DNA of 64,000 bases from assembly GCF_018863395.1 (NCBI RefSeq), contig NZ_JAHKRR010000011.1, positions 88,522 to 152,521 on the forward strand. Direction: 5' to 3'. Below, piece by piece: positions 51,670 to 60,401 of this stretch. The position numbers were made by a program, and so were the translations under genes. Numbering within the stretch: position 1 is the stretch's first letter; the number at the start of each line of letters is the position of its first letter. The notes under the pieces were generated by a model. That model saw only the letters and a list, made by a program, of their open reading frames with translations, did not search any database and was not told the origin of the DNA. The stretch is from Sinomicrobium weinanense. Its GTDB lineage: Bacteria; Bacteroidota; Bacteroidia; Flavobacteriales; Flavobacteriaceae.

Positions 51670-54600
51670 TTAAAAGGTGAACTTAATATTAACCCCCACA
51701 TTTCTGGATGTCGGTGTAGCAAATGAGTTGAATCCTGATTGCCCGCTTCCCGTGGTAGGGAAGGCCTCAGGGTCGAAATATTTTGCTTTATTCCACAAGA
51801 AGAACAGGTTTCTTCCAACAAGGGCAACATCCAGGCTCTTCACCGGAAGCCTTTCCAGTATCTTTTCGGAAAACGAATATTTTAGTGAAAGCTCCCTTAA
51901 ACGGGCATTGCTGGCATCTCTTACAAAAGCCTCACCTACGGGTGTGTTTCTACCGCCAACAGCCGAATAAACCGCCTGGGCCGTAGTTTGTATATTATTA
52001 GGCTGCCCATCCTGCGTAACAGCAGTTTCGCCGGGGAATATATCCTGGCCAAAAACTCCGCCTTCTCTTCCCGGCAATGTAGTGGTAATTAAACCATCTC
52101 CTGCAAGTACTGCTTCGGTAAATGAGGAAACAACACCGCCCTGTCTGATATCAATAAGGAAACTCAGTTTTAGGTTCTTATAACTGAATTCGTTAGAAAT
52201 ACCCCCTAACCAGTCAGGGTTGAAGTTACCCAGGCTAACTGTGGTACCTCCGGTGATCATTGGAAGCCCGTTTCCATCAACAATGACATTACCGTTGCCA
52301 TCTCTTTCAAATCCGCGGGAATAGAACTCTCCAAAGGGTTTACCAACCTCAGCTACCACACGTCCCCAGAAAGGAGGCCCGGATGGTAACCCTATTTCAT
52401 CAAATCCTTCGGTTATCTTTAATACTTCCGATTCGTTCTTACTGAAGTTAAAAGTTATATCCCATTTAAAATCGTCGGTTAGTACGGGTGTACCGGTTAA
52501 AACTAACTCAATCCCCTTGTTTTGGATATCACCGCCGTTTTGGAATACTGCAGAGAATCCTGAGGCTACCGGTACCGGTGTTGTAAAGAGCTGGTTGATA
52601 CTGTTTGACTTATAATAAGTAATATTTAAACCGATCCTGTTATTAAAGAAACGCAGGTCTGCTCCGATCTCTGTTGAGGTGGTTTCTTCCGGCAGGAGAT
52701 TTTCTATGGGTAATGTAGAGCTTGGGTCAAACACCCCTGAAGAACCACCCGGGATTAATTCCAATACACGGCTTAACATATACGGATCGGTATCGCCACC
52801 TACTTTGGCATAGTTGAACCTCAATTTTGCAAAATTCATAAAATCAGGCATTTTCACCATGTCGCTGATAATGGCCGTCAGTCCCACAGATGGGTAGTTA
52901 AATGACCTGTTTGCCTTTGGTAAGGTAGAACTCCAGTCGTTCCGGAAGCTGGCATCCAGGTAGAGGAATTCTTTATAACCGATTTGCCCGAATGCATAGG
53001 CCGATTGCACTTCTTTTTCGGCAAAAGTTTCTTCCAAAATAGGGGAAGCTATATTTGTTAACGAGAACAGATTTTCAATATTAAGGCCGGAAGTGGTGTT
53101 TGCTGCTGTTCTGTTTCCCTGCAGTTTTTCAGTTCTCAGGTTTGCTCCGGCACTAAGATCAACAGAAAAATCACCAAACTGGTTTTTGTAGTTTACCAAA
53201 ACATCTGAATTCCATTCCGTAGACACCTGATCTTCTACTGCGTACATTCCGTTTTGAGCTATGATATAGGAATCGTTATGCCATTTGTCTTCACGGTAAA
53301 AATTAGTACGGTCTATGGCAGAACGTGCCAGGATACTCAATTCGTCAGTTACCTGGTATTTTAATGACAATAGTCCCAAGACCCGTTCGTTCAGAATTTC
53401 GTTATTATTTCTGTTGGCAGTCCAATACGGGTTGGCTCCGCCATTATCTCCCGGTTTCCAGAAATGCTGATCCGTTGAACCATCTTCGGCAAAAAACTCA
53501 AATTGACGTATGTCCCCGGTCCTTATGTTACGTGGCAACCTCAGTGCATGCCTGTTCGGGTTTGCAAAATTATCGCCTCCATACACCTGGTTATCAAAAT
53601 CTGACCTTATATAGTTTAATTTTGCATCGACTGTTAGCTTGTCAAAAACAGTCTGTGTTCCCCTGACAAGGAGATTATGCCTTTTTAAAGCGTTATTGGG
53701 TACAACTCCTTCGGCATCGGTAAACGTATAAGAAAGGAACTTGCTTCCGTTCCCGGTGGTGTTTGCTATGGAGAAGTTGGTATTGAACTCATAACCTGTA
53801 TTATAAAAATCCTTAACGTTATCGGGCTGTGCATTAAAGGCATAAGAAGTAGGGCCGTTAGGATCGTTGCTCCAGTGGTCTACTGTTTGTCCGGTCATTT
53901 CCGGCCCCCATGAAGTTACTGAAGACGGGCTGTATGTTCCGTCAATCCCTTGTCCGTATTTGTTCTGGTAATCCCATAAAATATTCGGCGAACTGGTCAT
54001 TAAGGATGTAACCACAGATACCGTAGTCCCTTCAATACCATTCCCCGATTTTGTAGTTATAACAATAGCACCGTTGTTTGCCCTGTTACCGTAAAGTGCA
54101 GCCGCGTTCGGTCCGCGTAGTACAGAAATAGATTCTATATCGTACGGGCTGAGGTTGCTGATATCTCCGCCTAACGGCACACCATCTACCACATAAAGTG
54201 GCTGGCTACTCCCTGCAATGGAGCGGTTACCTCTTAAAACCACACGGGTCGGGCTACCTACACCACTTGCACCTTGTGTTACCGAAATACCTGCTACCTT
54301 ACCGGATAGACCTGAAGTAATATTCAGAGGCGGGGCTTCTTTCATCCCCTCAGAATTTACGGCCTGGGCGGCATAGGTAATTGATTTTTCTTCCCGCTCC
54401 AAACCAAAAGCTGTTACGACTACTTCTTCTAATTGCTCCGTGCTTACTTCCAGGACCACATTGATTTGAGACTTTCCTGCTACCGGTACCTCCTGACTTA
54501 CAAAGCCCAGGGCAGAAACAACCAGGGTTGCGTTGTCCGGGACATTCTCTAAACTATAATTACCGTCAAAATCGGTTGAGGTACCATTTCCGCTTCCTTT

Positions 54601-54735
54601 CACTATAATATTTGCCCCCGGAACCGGCACGCCATCATCCGCAGATGTAACTACCCCGCTTACTGATATTTCCTGAGCGGAAATCAATGCGGGGGTTAAA
54701 AGTATAAGAATGTAAACAATAGGTCGATATCGCAT
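51670..54735 (-). CDS. SusC/RagA TonB-linked outer membrane protein (second pair)
   Basis: About 1021 residues starting at ATG 54735 (MRYRPIVYILILLTPALISA is a good signal peptide); an in-frame ATG at 54765 would add ten residues. CarboxypepD-regulatory-like domain (SGVVTSADDGVPVPGANIIV), plug with LYVVDGVPLGGDIS and RGPNAAALYGNRANNGAIVI, then a long barrel ending GVNIKFTF. It works with the SusD lipoprotein downstream to import a substrate with TonB energy. With a GH127-type enzyme gene nearby, an arabinose-bearing glycan is a plausible substrate. Confidence 0.95.
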   Translation of the reverse strand: MRYRPIVYILILLTPALISAQEISVSGVVTSADDGVPVPGANIIVKGSGNGTSTDFDGNYSLENVPDNATLVVSALGFVSQEVPVAGKSQINVVLEVSTEQLEEVVVTAFGLEREEKSITYAAQAVNSEGMKEAPPLNITSGLSGKVAGISVTQGASGVGSPTRVVLRGNRSIAGSSQPLYVVDGVPLGGDISNLSPYDIESISVLRGPNAAALYGNRANNGAIVITTKSGNGIEGTTVSVVTSLMTSSPNILWDYQNKYGQGIDGTYSPSSVTSWGPEMTGQTVDHWSNDPNGPTSYAFNAQPDNVKDFYNTGYEFNTNFSIANTTGNGSKFLSYTFTDAEGVVPNNALKRHNLLVRGTQTVFDKLTVDAKLNYIRSDFDNQVYGGDNFANPNRHALRLPRNIRTGDIRQFEFFAEDGSTDQHFWKPGDNGGANPYWTANRNNNEILNERVLGLLSLKYQVTDELSILARSAIDRTNFYREDKWHNDSYIIAQNGMYAVEDQVSTEWNSDVLVNYKNQFGDFSVDLSAGANLRTEKLQGNRTAANTTSGLNIENLFSLTNIASPILEETFAEKEVQSAYAFGQIGYKEFLYLDASFRNDWSSTLPKANRSFNYPSVGLTAIISDMVKMPDFMNFAKLRFNYAKVGGDTDPYMLSRVLELIPGGSSGVFDPSSTLPIENLLPEETTSTEIGADLRFFNNRIGLNITYYKSNSINQLFTTPVPVASGFSAVFQNGGDIQNKGIELVLTGTPVLTDDFKWDITFNFSKNESEVLKITEGFDEIGLPSGPPFWGRVVAEVGKPFGEFYSRGFERDGNGNVIVDGNGLPMITGGTTVSLGNFNPDWLGGISNEFSYKNLKLSFLIDIRQGGVVSSFTEAVLAGDGLITTTLPGREGGVFGQDIFPGETAVTQDGQPNNIQTTAQAVYSAVGGRNTPVGEAFVRDASNARLRELSLKYSFSEKILERLPVKSLDVALVGRNLFFLWNKAKYFDPEAFPTTGSGQSGFNSFATPTSRNVGVNIKFTF

Positions 54736-54765
54736 TCTTTTAACAAGACAATGTAATGATCTCAT

Positions 54766-55134
54766 ATATAGTTATTTAAGTTTGTTTAGATGCTGGTTGA
54801 AGTCCTCCTGTTGTTAAATTTTTGTTAATATAGTTATTTTCGGTAAAATTTTAAAATAATAACAGTCAAAATGGTGATTTTTTTAGATTAATTAAGAGGA
54901 GAAGTTTTAATGATCCCGGTTTTTAACACTTAATCGTGTAAAAAAGGTTTATTGACCATGGGAGATTTTAATATAACCCATTGTCCAACTGTAATTAAAG
55001 GGAATAGTTTCTTTACCAAAGAGATTAATCTGTATGATAAGTATAAGTACTGTTTGGCATTTAAAAATGGTACTGATCCAGTGGTCAGGAAGCCAAACGA
55101 TGTAAATCTTTCCTGCCAGACAGTTTCTTAAATT
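54766..55134. other. Intergenic region upstream of the second susC
   Basis: It is AT-rich near the susC gene, without an exact promoter box. The far half holds a 57-codon plus-strand frame (54958-55131) that ends just before the convergent 123-residue gene. No repeats or RNA structure were recognised. Confidence 0.5.
54958..55131 (+). CDS. Possible 57-residue small protein
   Basis: An open frame from ATG at 54958 to TAA at 55129. The product starts MGDFNITHCPTVIKGNSFFT and continues with LYDKYKYCLAFKNGTDP, a soluble-looking peptide without signal or membrane segment. No family is recognised; the part around KYKYCLAF resembles nothing firmly. It stands in an otherwise empty gap, opposite to its neighbours. 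Could be a gene remnant or chance. Confidence 0.25.
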   Translation: MGDFNITHCPTVIKGNSFFTKEINLYDKYKYCLAFKNGTDPVVRKPNDVNLSCQTVS

Positions 55135-55506
55135 TTAATTCAGTTTTTTAATTAAGGCCTGTACCATTTTTTTAAACCTGTATTTAGCCAGGGTTATTCC
55201 GGAAATTTTTCCTGTCAAAGATGAAACAAAAACCACGAGCAGTCCGTTACCGATCAGGCTCCAGTTGAAAATTTTTAACGTGACCAGAGCAAACAGGCAG
55301 TAACCTGCCAGGGATAATATACAAAATACAGCACCTAATTCACATCCGCAGGCCTCATGCCAATGGTTTAATTTTCTTTCATAACGGGCGGCTTCACGTT
55401 CTGTTAGCCTGTCAATTCGCAGTTTTATTTTTCCGGAAAAGTCAGGCTTTTCCTTTGAAATTAATTTCAAAAGATGTGCTGAGCCATATACCATAAAATC
55501 TTTCAT
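55135..55506 (-). CDS. Two-helix membrane protein, partner of the metzincin gene
   Basis: 123 residues from ATG at 55506 (MKDFMVYGSAHLLKLISKEK); the longer in-frame opening to 55617 would overlap the end of the upstream gene and lacks domain content. A basic, charged N-terminal half (LRIDRLTEREAARYERKLNH) leads into HWHEACGCELG, then two hydrophobic helices (about 69-90 and 93-112) and a Lys-rich end. The gene begins 22 bases after the metzincin gene and must be co-transcribed. No known family. It might anchor, regulate or protect against the protease; nothing in the sequence decides. Confidence 0.7.
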   Translation of the reverse strand: MKDFMVYGSAHLLKLISKEKPDFSGKIKLRIDRLTEREAARYERKLNHWHEACGCELGAVFCILSLAGYCLFALVTLKIFNWSLIGNGLLVVFVSSLTGKISGITLAKYRFKKMVQALIKKLN

Positions 55507-55528
55507 GCTGGTTTTTTGTTTGTATGGT

Positions 55529-57307
55529 TTAAGGAAACAGACAGGAATCAGCGGCAACCTGGGTAAGCCATCTCCATGTTTCTTTGACGTCATTTTGGGT
55601 AAAGAACGGGCCGCCACTGAGTAGCAAGTACATTAAGAAGGTATTTCCGGTAACTGTCTTGTCACTTTTTTCAGGAGAGAACATGATATATTCCAATCCA
55701 TTATGGTTTTTGTGGCATAGTCCGAAATAATGCCCCAACTCGTGTACCAATACCGTTTTAAAAACAAATGCAGGGATCCTGTCGGTAAAGGTAAGGCCGC
55801 TTTTCCTTTTGTAATCCCGAATACGGTCTTGCGATACGGGACAAGGGTTTTCATACGGTGGAGGCCTAAACCAGCTGGTCAACCCAAAAGCGGGGTCATC
55901 ATTTAAGTATTGGAATATGGCCAGTGCCGGTACTTTACAAAGCGGGTCGTTGATCCCTTCCCGCGGAAAATTTGCAAATACTTCGTCCTGGGTAGGTTTA
56001 TCCATAGGGATAAACCGGTTATTAGGATCAAATGTGCGATCTATGGTATAATCTCTTATTGTTCCCCAGGAAAACTCGAGGCCTAATTGGTACCCTTTTT
56101 CTTTGGCGACCCTCAGAAAATTTTCAAACCGATCTAAGCGGATCGGGTAAACGGTAAATTCGGGTACTGATCCGGGGCCTTCCTTTATAAACCGTTTCAG
56201 GTCAAAATACGAAACCCTGATGTCGGTGCCTGTATATACAACTTCACCCAGAACGGACGCAGTTTGGGTCGCCCATTTTTTTCCGGCACAACCGTTTATT
56301 TGTCCAGCCAATGCAAAGAGATCGATATTTCCCCCTACGTGCAACTCCCATAAATATTCGTCGGACCGGATGGCCATCCTTCTGGCATCTATCTCTACCG
56401 GCAATCCCATCGGGCAGCTGTAAAACCGCATTTCGTCTTTAATACGTTCAATACGGTCCTTATTATCGCCAAAGGCTTCCTTGAGGGAAGAATCTATAAT
56501 TTCTTTCAACTTCTTTTTACGGACATTGTTGGCAATACCGCTTACAAGTATCCATCCTGCAAAGCCAAAGACATAGAGAATAGCGTGCCCGATCCCTGTA
56601 CCTATGTTGGTCAGGCCACCACTTATTCTGCATCCGTTAAGGTTCAGGATCCCGAATACTATATCCCGGACCCCACTTAAAAGATCGCAAACCGTTTCGA
56701 CCAGGTGTTGAGCGGTAGTAGCCACCCCGTCGACAAAACCAAACAGGACTCTTCCTAACCAGCCGAAAGATTCGGTAAGTGAGCAGTTAAGGGTTTTAAT
56801 ATCGTTAAAATATTCTATGATGTTGCATACCAATTCTTTATAGAAATCAAAAATATCCTCTATAATATCCAGGATGTCTTTCCAGAATTCCCAAATTGAT
56901 TTCAGGGCTTCTAAGGGATCGGTAAAAATACACACCAGGAAAGTAACGAGAAATTTCAGCAACCTGATCACAAATTTTACCACTACCTTAATGACAATCA
57001 TTACAATCTTGCAGGCCAGGTAAGTGACCCACTTAATGACGGTTACAATAACCCAGGTGACCACTTTGACGAGAAGGGTCACGATCCAGCAAAACCATTT
57101 GTTACAGCATAGACAGTACCATTTACACTTCCGTTTCTTGCATTTTTTTTCTTGCTTTGAAACCCATTTTTCAATAGGCTTCTTTACTTTTTTTTCAATC
57201 TTCTTCTTGACCTCCGTGCATTGTTTTTCTGCTTTTTTTATAACTTTTTCCACGGGGATCTGAATTTTTTTGGTGATCCATCTCTTAACTTTCCTGCAGG
57301 CTTTCAT
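55529..57307 (-). CDS. Membrane-anchored metzincin-type protease with Lys/Cys/Trp-rich N-terminus
   Basis: 592 residues. The C-terminal third holds HELGHYFGLCH (522-532), an exact HExxHxxGxxH zinc site, followed ten residues later by a Met in EYIMFSP, which fits the Met-turn of metzincins. The first 72 residues are extremely basic with Cys and Trp (KKCKKRKCKWYCLCCNKWFC), followed by a continuous hydrophobic run with Lys/Arg every 3-11 residues (about 73-130), then an amphipathic stretch, and a second hydrophobic segment (about 235-260). No signal peptide is seen. The middle (about 290-480) is soluble and unrecognised. Zn peptidase activity is a strong inference; location, target and the role of the odd N-terminus are open. 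Confidence 0.8.
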   Translation of the reverse strand: MKACRKVKRWITKKIQIPVEKVIKKAEKQCTEVKKKIEKKVKKPIEKWVSKQEKKCKKRKCKWYCLCCNKWFCWIVTLLVKVVTWVIVTVIKWVTYLACKIVMIVIKVVVKFVIRLLKFLVTFLVCIFTDPLEALKSIWEFWKDILDIIEDIFDFYKELVCNIIEYFNDIKTLNCSLTESFGWLGRVLFGFVDGVATTAQHLVETVCDLLSGVRDIVFGILNLNGCRISGGLTNIGTGIGHAILYVFGFAGWILVSGIANNVRKKKLKEIIDSSLKEAFGDNKDRIERIKDEMRFYSCPMGLPVEIDARRMAIRSDEYLWELHVGGNIDLFALAGQINGCAGKKWATQTASVLGEVVYTGTDIRVSYFDLKRFIKEGPGSVPEFTVYPIRLDRFENFLRVAKEKGYQLGLEFSWGTIRDYTIDRTFDPNNRFIPMDKPTQDEVFANFPREGINDPLCKVPALAIFQYLNDDPAFGLTSWFRPPPYENPCPVSQDRIRDYKRKSGLTFTDRIPAFVFKTVLVHELGHYFGLCHKNHNGLEYIMFSPEKSDKTVTGNTFLMYLLLSGGPFFTQNDVKETWRWLTQVAADSCLFP

Positions 57308-57579
57308 AATCTATATATTTTGTTCATAAAACCGATAGGGACTTGTCCTTCCTTCTGTTTAAAAAACTCCGGCATTTCGTTACAGCATATTTTTTCCTGA
57401 TCCGCTTCATAGAAGAAATATGAGGGTACTAATCATGTCCAATAAGTTTTTCAAATTCGTATTTTCCATCAAAAATTGGAAAGGCCTGTTGTGGCCTTGA
57501 CCAAAGAATGATATAAAAATACAGATGTAATCAGCTGTTAAAAAGGGTGTTATGCCCCTTTTTGAATGGGGAAAAGTCC

Positions 57580-57742
57580 CCTTTGTGTCCCGGTTTTTCA
57601 TCTGATAAATTAATGTAGATTTTGCGGATACGGGATTATTTGACATTAGGGGAAAAGGAGATCCGTACGTACATATGGTCTGAGGGCAGAACGAAAGGAG
57701 AAAGGAAAACAGGGGTAGCAGTTTTTTCAAAAACAGCATGGT
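57580..57742 (-). pseudogene. Remnant of the 5' end of a hybrid two-component regulator (tentative)
   Basis: Minus strand MLFLKKLLPLFSFLLSFC is a signal-peptide-like start, followed by PLMSNNPVSAKSTLIYQMKN, reminiscent of the GLSNNxV...IYQDxxG start of Reg_prop/HTCS sensor proteins. After that the similarity is lost. The corresponding part of copy 2 (60033-60145) has an in-frame stop. HTCS genes normally stand beside SusCD operons, which fits the location, but the match is weak. Confidence 0.25.
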
Positions 57743-57840
57743 GTGATCAAACAAAAAAACCGCTTTCTTGAAGCGGATTTTTTAATGTGAAGCGCCCGGG
57801 AATATTGTTGAACCAATTTGTGGAAGAATTGATATTTTTG
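57626..57840. repeat. Imperfect direct repeat, copy 1
   Basis: Shares with 60033-60240 the opening GGATA(C)GGGATTATTTGACA, the middle (TTTTTCAAAAACA, then a CCGCTT hairpin with T run) and the end (GAACCA...TTTGTGGAAGA/TTTTTGGAAGA). Identity is high at both ends and lower between. It lies 3' of the GH127 gene. Confidence 0.75.
57753..57784. terminator. Terminator hairpin in repeat copy 1
   Basis: CCGCTT and AAGCGG form a stem with a 5-base loop, flanked by AAAAAAA and TTTTTT, so it can work on both strands. On the minus strand it is about 135 bases after the GH127 stop. Confidence 0.65.
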
Positions 57841-57919
57841 GCAGATTTGACCGGACAAAGACCCTGCTGCCGATAATTTTTTTAACCTGTACTCATACAA
57901 AAAAGGGGAGAGGTAAACT

Positions 57920-59896
57920 TTATTCCTCTTCCGTATCTATCCATACCTTCATTTTTCCAACACCCCGGTTGGACCAGGCGTAATACGGAATTGCTTTTAT
58001 TTGTTCTCCGGTAATGGTTTTTACCCCGTTCAAAAGGCCTTTTTCCATGTGCACGGTATATGCTTCATCGGTTATTTTGATAGTGTCAAAATGGCCTTTG
58101 TTGTCAATTTCTTCTATGGCATACACCATAGGGCCGTATTCCAATGCCACTTTACCTTTGTTTTCTGCTACTTCCGGATGGGTAACTACTTTTTTCACCT
58201 GCATCGGGAACCGTAGTGTTACGGTTTCGCCCTTCTTCCAATTTTTGGTCAGGGTAATATATTCGTCGCCGCTGTTCAATGCCGTTTCTTCACCGTTTAT
58301 CCACAGGGATATCTTTCCGTCTGAAGGATTTTTATACGAATAAAGATTACCCGGTAAAACCTGATTTCTTACCCAGCCCGGAACCCTTAGCCTTAAGGTG
58401 AACGGAGTATTTTTTTCTGGATTTATTTTAATACCAACCTTGCCATCCCGGGGATAATCGGTGGTTTGTTCTATCGCTACTGTATTGTCTTCTAATGCTA
58501 TGGATGCTTTGTTTGATGCATACAGGTTTACATACACCGTATCTTGCCTCCTGGAATAGATCAGTCCGGAAATCGATGGTATAAATCTGATCATATTGGT
58601 GGGACAGCAGGAACAGTCGAACCAGTCTTTTCGCGTACAGGCACCCTGGTTGAATTTATAAATCCCGTCAGATTCCAGGGCATTGGGGTAAAAAAATTGC
58701 TTACCGTCTAACGACAGGCCCGAAATGAGCCCATTGTACAACGTCCTTTCAATGATGTCGAAATAAGCAGCATCGCCGTGGAGGTTGTGCAAACGATGGT
58801 TCCAGTATACATCTCCGATGGAGGCACAGGTTTCATTATAAGCCGTTAAGTTTGGCAGTTCGTAATCTTCACCAAAGGCTTCGCCTTCGTGCCTGGCCCC
58901 TATACCGCCGGTGATATACATTTTTTTATTTACCATATTGTGCCAGAGTTTGTTGACTGCTTTCTCATAGACCATATCATTTTGCAACGCTGCTATGTCT
59001 GTCATGGCGGCATACATATACACAGCCCTAACTGCATGGCCTACCACTTCGTTCTGTTGTGTCACCGGAACATGGTCCTGGGAATAAGTTCCGAAAAGCT
59101 CATGGTTATGCGGATTCCCCCGGTTATCGAGGAAATATCTGGCCAGATCCAGATACGCATCCTTACCTGTGATCTGGTATAGTTTTATCAATCCTGTTTC
59201 TATGATCTGGTGACCTGGGACGGCGTGTATTTTGGTTTCGCCATCACCAAAAGTGTTCACTATCAGATCGGCATTTTTCAATGCTATTTCCAAAAAGTTT
59301 TTTTTGCCTGTTGCCCGGTAGTGTGCCGCAGCTGCTTCGTATAAGTGGCCCGCATTGTACAGCTCATGGCTCATGGAAAGAGACTCCCAGCGTTTTCCTT
59401 CCTTTACATCCACCCAGGTCGAAGGTGGCCTTGCCGGGTCAATGGTTCGCCAGGTGGTTAAGTAACCGTCCTCTTCCTGGCCGGTTTTTATAATTCCGAT
59501 AAGAGAATCCAATTGCTTTTCCAGCTCCGGGTTAGGGGCGCTGATAAGTGAATACGAGGCCCCTTCTATAATTTTGTAGACGTCGGTATCATCAAAGGGC
59601 ATTTTTCCTTTAACTCTCCCTTCCATTTTTCCCCCTGCAATCAGGAAATTATCGAAACGGCCTTCCGCTATACATTTTTTAATGGCATATGCTATGGTCT
59701 CTTTCTGAACGGTTTCAATGACAGGCAGCCAAAATTTATCCGTGAGCTTTACGTTTTTAATGTCTACGGGTTCGAGCAGGTATCCTGTTTCCTTGTGGTC
59801 TGCATCTTCAATGGTGTTTTTACGGTGCTTCTTTTCCTGACAACTCACTGTAATAAAAAGGAGAAGTACAGGCCATATTCTTATAAATTGTCTCAT
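57920..59896 (-). CDS. GH127-type beta-L-arabinofuranosidase lipoprotein
   Basis: 658 residues. Lipoprotein signal MRQFIRIWPVLLLFITVSC with Cys19. The (alpha/alpha)6 catalytic domain (DUF1680/GH127) carries the zinc-thiolate site known from Bifidobacterium HypBA1: Glu355 and Cys357 in NETCASIGD, and Cys428, Cys430, Cys431 in DCSCCPTN; one of the latter is the nucleophile. A C-terminal beta-sandwich follows (about 500-658). It should remove beta-L-arabinofuranose from a glycan or glycoprotein, probably at the cell surface or in the periplasm. It is on the same strand as the SusC-SusD genes and is flanked by direct repeats at both sides. Confidence 0.92.
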   Translation of the reverse strand: MRQFIRIWPVLLLFITVSCQEKKHRKNTIEDADHKETGYLLEPVDIKNVKLTDKFWLPVIETVQKETIAYAIKKCIAEGRFDNFLIAGGKMEGRVKGKMPFDDTDVYKIIEGASYSLISAPNPELEKQLDSLIGIIKTGQEEDGYLTTWRTIDPARPPSTWVDVKEGKRWESLSMSHELYNAGHLYEAAAAHYRATGKKNFLEIALKNADLIVNTFGDGETKIHAVPGHQIIETGLIKLYQITGKDAYLDLARYFLDNRGNPHNHELFGTYSQDHVPVTQQNEVVGHAVRAVYMYAAMTDIAALQNDMVYEKAVNKLWHNMVNKKMYITGGIGARHEGEAFGEDYELPNLTAYNETCASIGDVYWNHRLHNLHGDAAYFDIIERTLYNGLISGLSLDGKQFFYPNALESDGIYKFNQGACTRKDWFDCSCCPTNMIRFIPSISGLIYSRRQDTVYVNLYASNKASIALEDNTVAIEQTTDYPRDGKVGIKINPEKNTPFTLRLRVPGWVRNQVLPGNLYSYKNPSDGKISLWINGEETALNSGDEYITLTKNWKKGETVTLRFPMQVKKVVTHPEVAENKGKVALEYGPMVYAIEEIDNKGHFDTIKITDEAYTVHMEKGLLNGVKTITGEQIKAIPYYAWSNRGVGKMKVWIDTEEE

Positions 59897-60032
59897 CGCG
59901 GTCGTTTAAGGCTGATTAAATAAATGTAAAATTTACATTTACAAATGTAATTAAAGATGTACCCCTGAGCAAATTTTTTAGTGAATTGTTGTTTAAACGA
60001 TGTTCTTAGATAAAGATAAACGTAAGTCTTGT

Positions 60033-60240
60033 GGATAGGGATTATTTGACATCAGGGGAAAAGGAGGGGGTGTGTGCATATGGCCCTGGTGGCAGAGCGA
60101 GAGGTGGGAGGAGAATAGGGCCGTGGTTTTTCCAAAAACATCAAGTTGGCCAGACAAAAAACCGCTTCGAAAGAGCGGGTTTTTTAACGTGGACCCAACG
60201 ATACAAAACTCGAACCAGTTTTTGGAAGATTTGGAGCTTT
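60033..60240. repeat. Imperfect direct repeat, copy 2
   Basis: Counterpart of 57626-57840, in the same orientation, on the other side of the GH127 gene. Differences include a longer G-rich stretch after GGGGAAAAGGAG and several substitutions in the hairpin. Confidence 0.75.
60155..60186. terminator. Terminator hairpin in repeat copy 2
   Basis: CCGCT and AGCGG with a loop of about eight bases, flanked by AAAAAA and TTTTTT. Same element as at 57753-57784. Confidence 0.55.
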
Positions 60241-60401
60241 TATATGAGCTTTAGGATTGAAAATATTTTGAAATTATAGGTGGCTTATAGGGGGTAATTT
60301 GTAATGTGTAAAACAATCAAAATATTTCAGTTTGTGTAACATCTGCTTAATTTTTGCATCTTTTTTGGGAGAGATTGAATTAACGGCTAATTTTTTCTGG
60401 G

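Larger units (their letters stand above)
57308..57919. other. 612-base gap holding copy 1 of a direct repeat and a regulator remnant
   Basis: It lies between the metzincin and GH127 genes. 57626-57840 is an imperfect direct copy of 60033-60240. Inside, 57753-57784 forms a hairpin with T runs that would terminate GH127 transcription, and 57630-57742 on the minus strand reads like the first part of an exported sensor gene. A frame of 115 codons (57407-57754) is open but its later part has no protein-like character. Confidence 0.6.
59897..60401. other. 505-base gap with copy 2 of the direct repeat
   Basis: It lies between the divergent GH127 and serine hydrolase genes. 60033-60240 is the second repeat copy, with its own hairpin (60155-60186). 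An AT-rich tract (59925-60000) next to the GH127 start probably holds its promoter, but no exact TAnnTTTG was found. Nothing else is recognised. Confidence 0.6.

Noticed and set aside
57407..57754. 115-codon minus-strand frame as an intact exported protein
   Set aside because: Only the first 50 or so residues look protein-like; the rest is low quality, and the start lies in a direct repeat whose other copy has a stop. Treated as a remnant.
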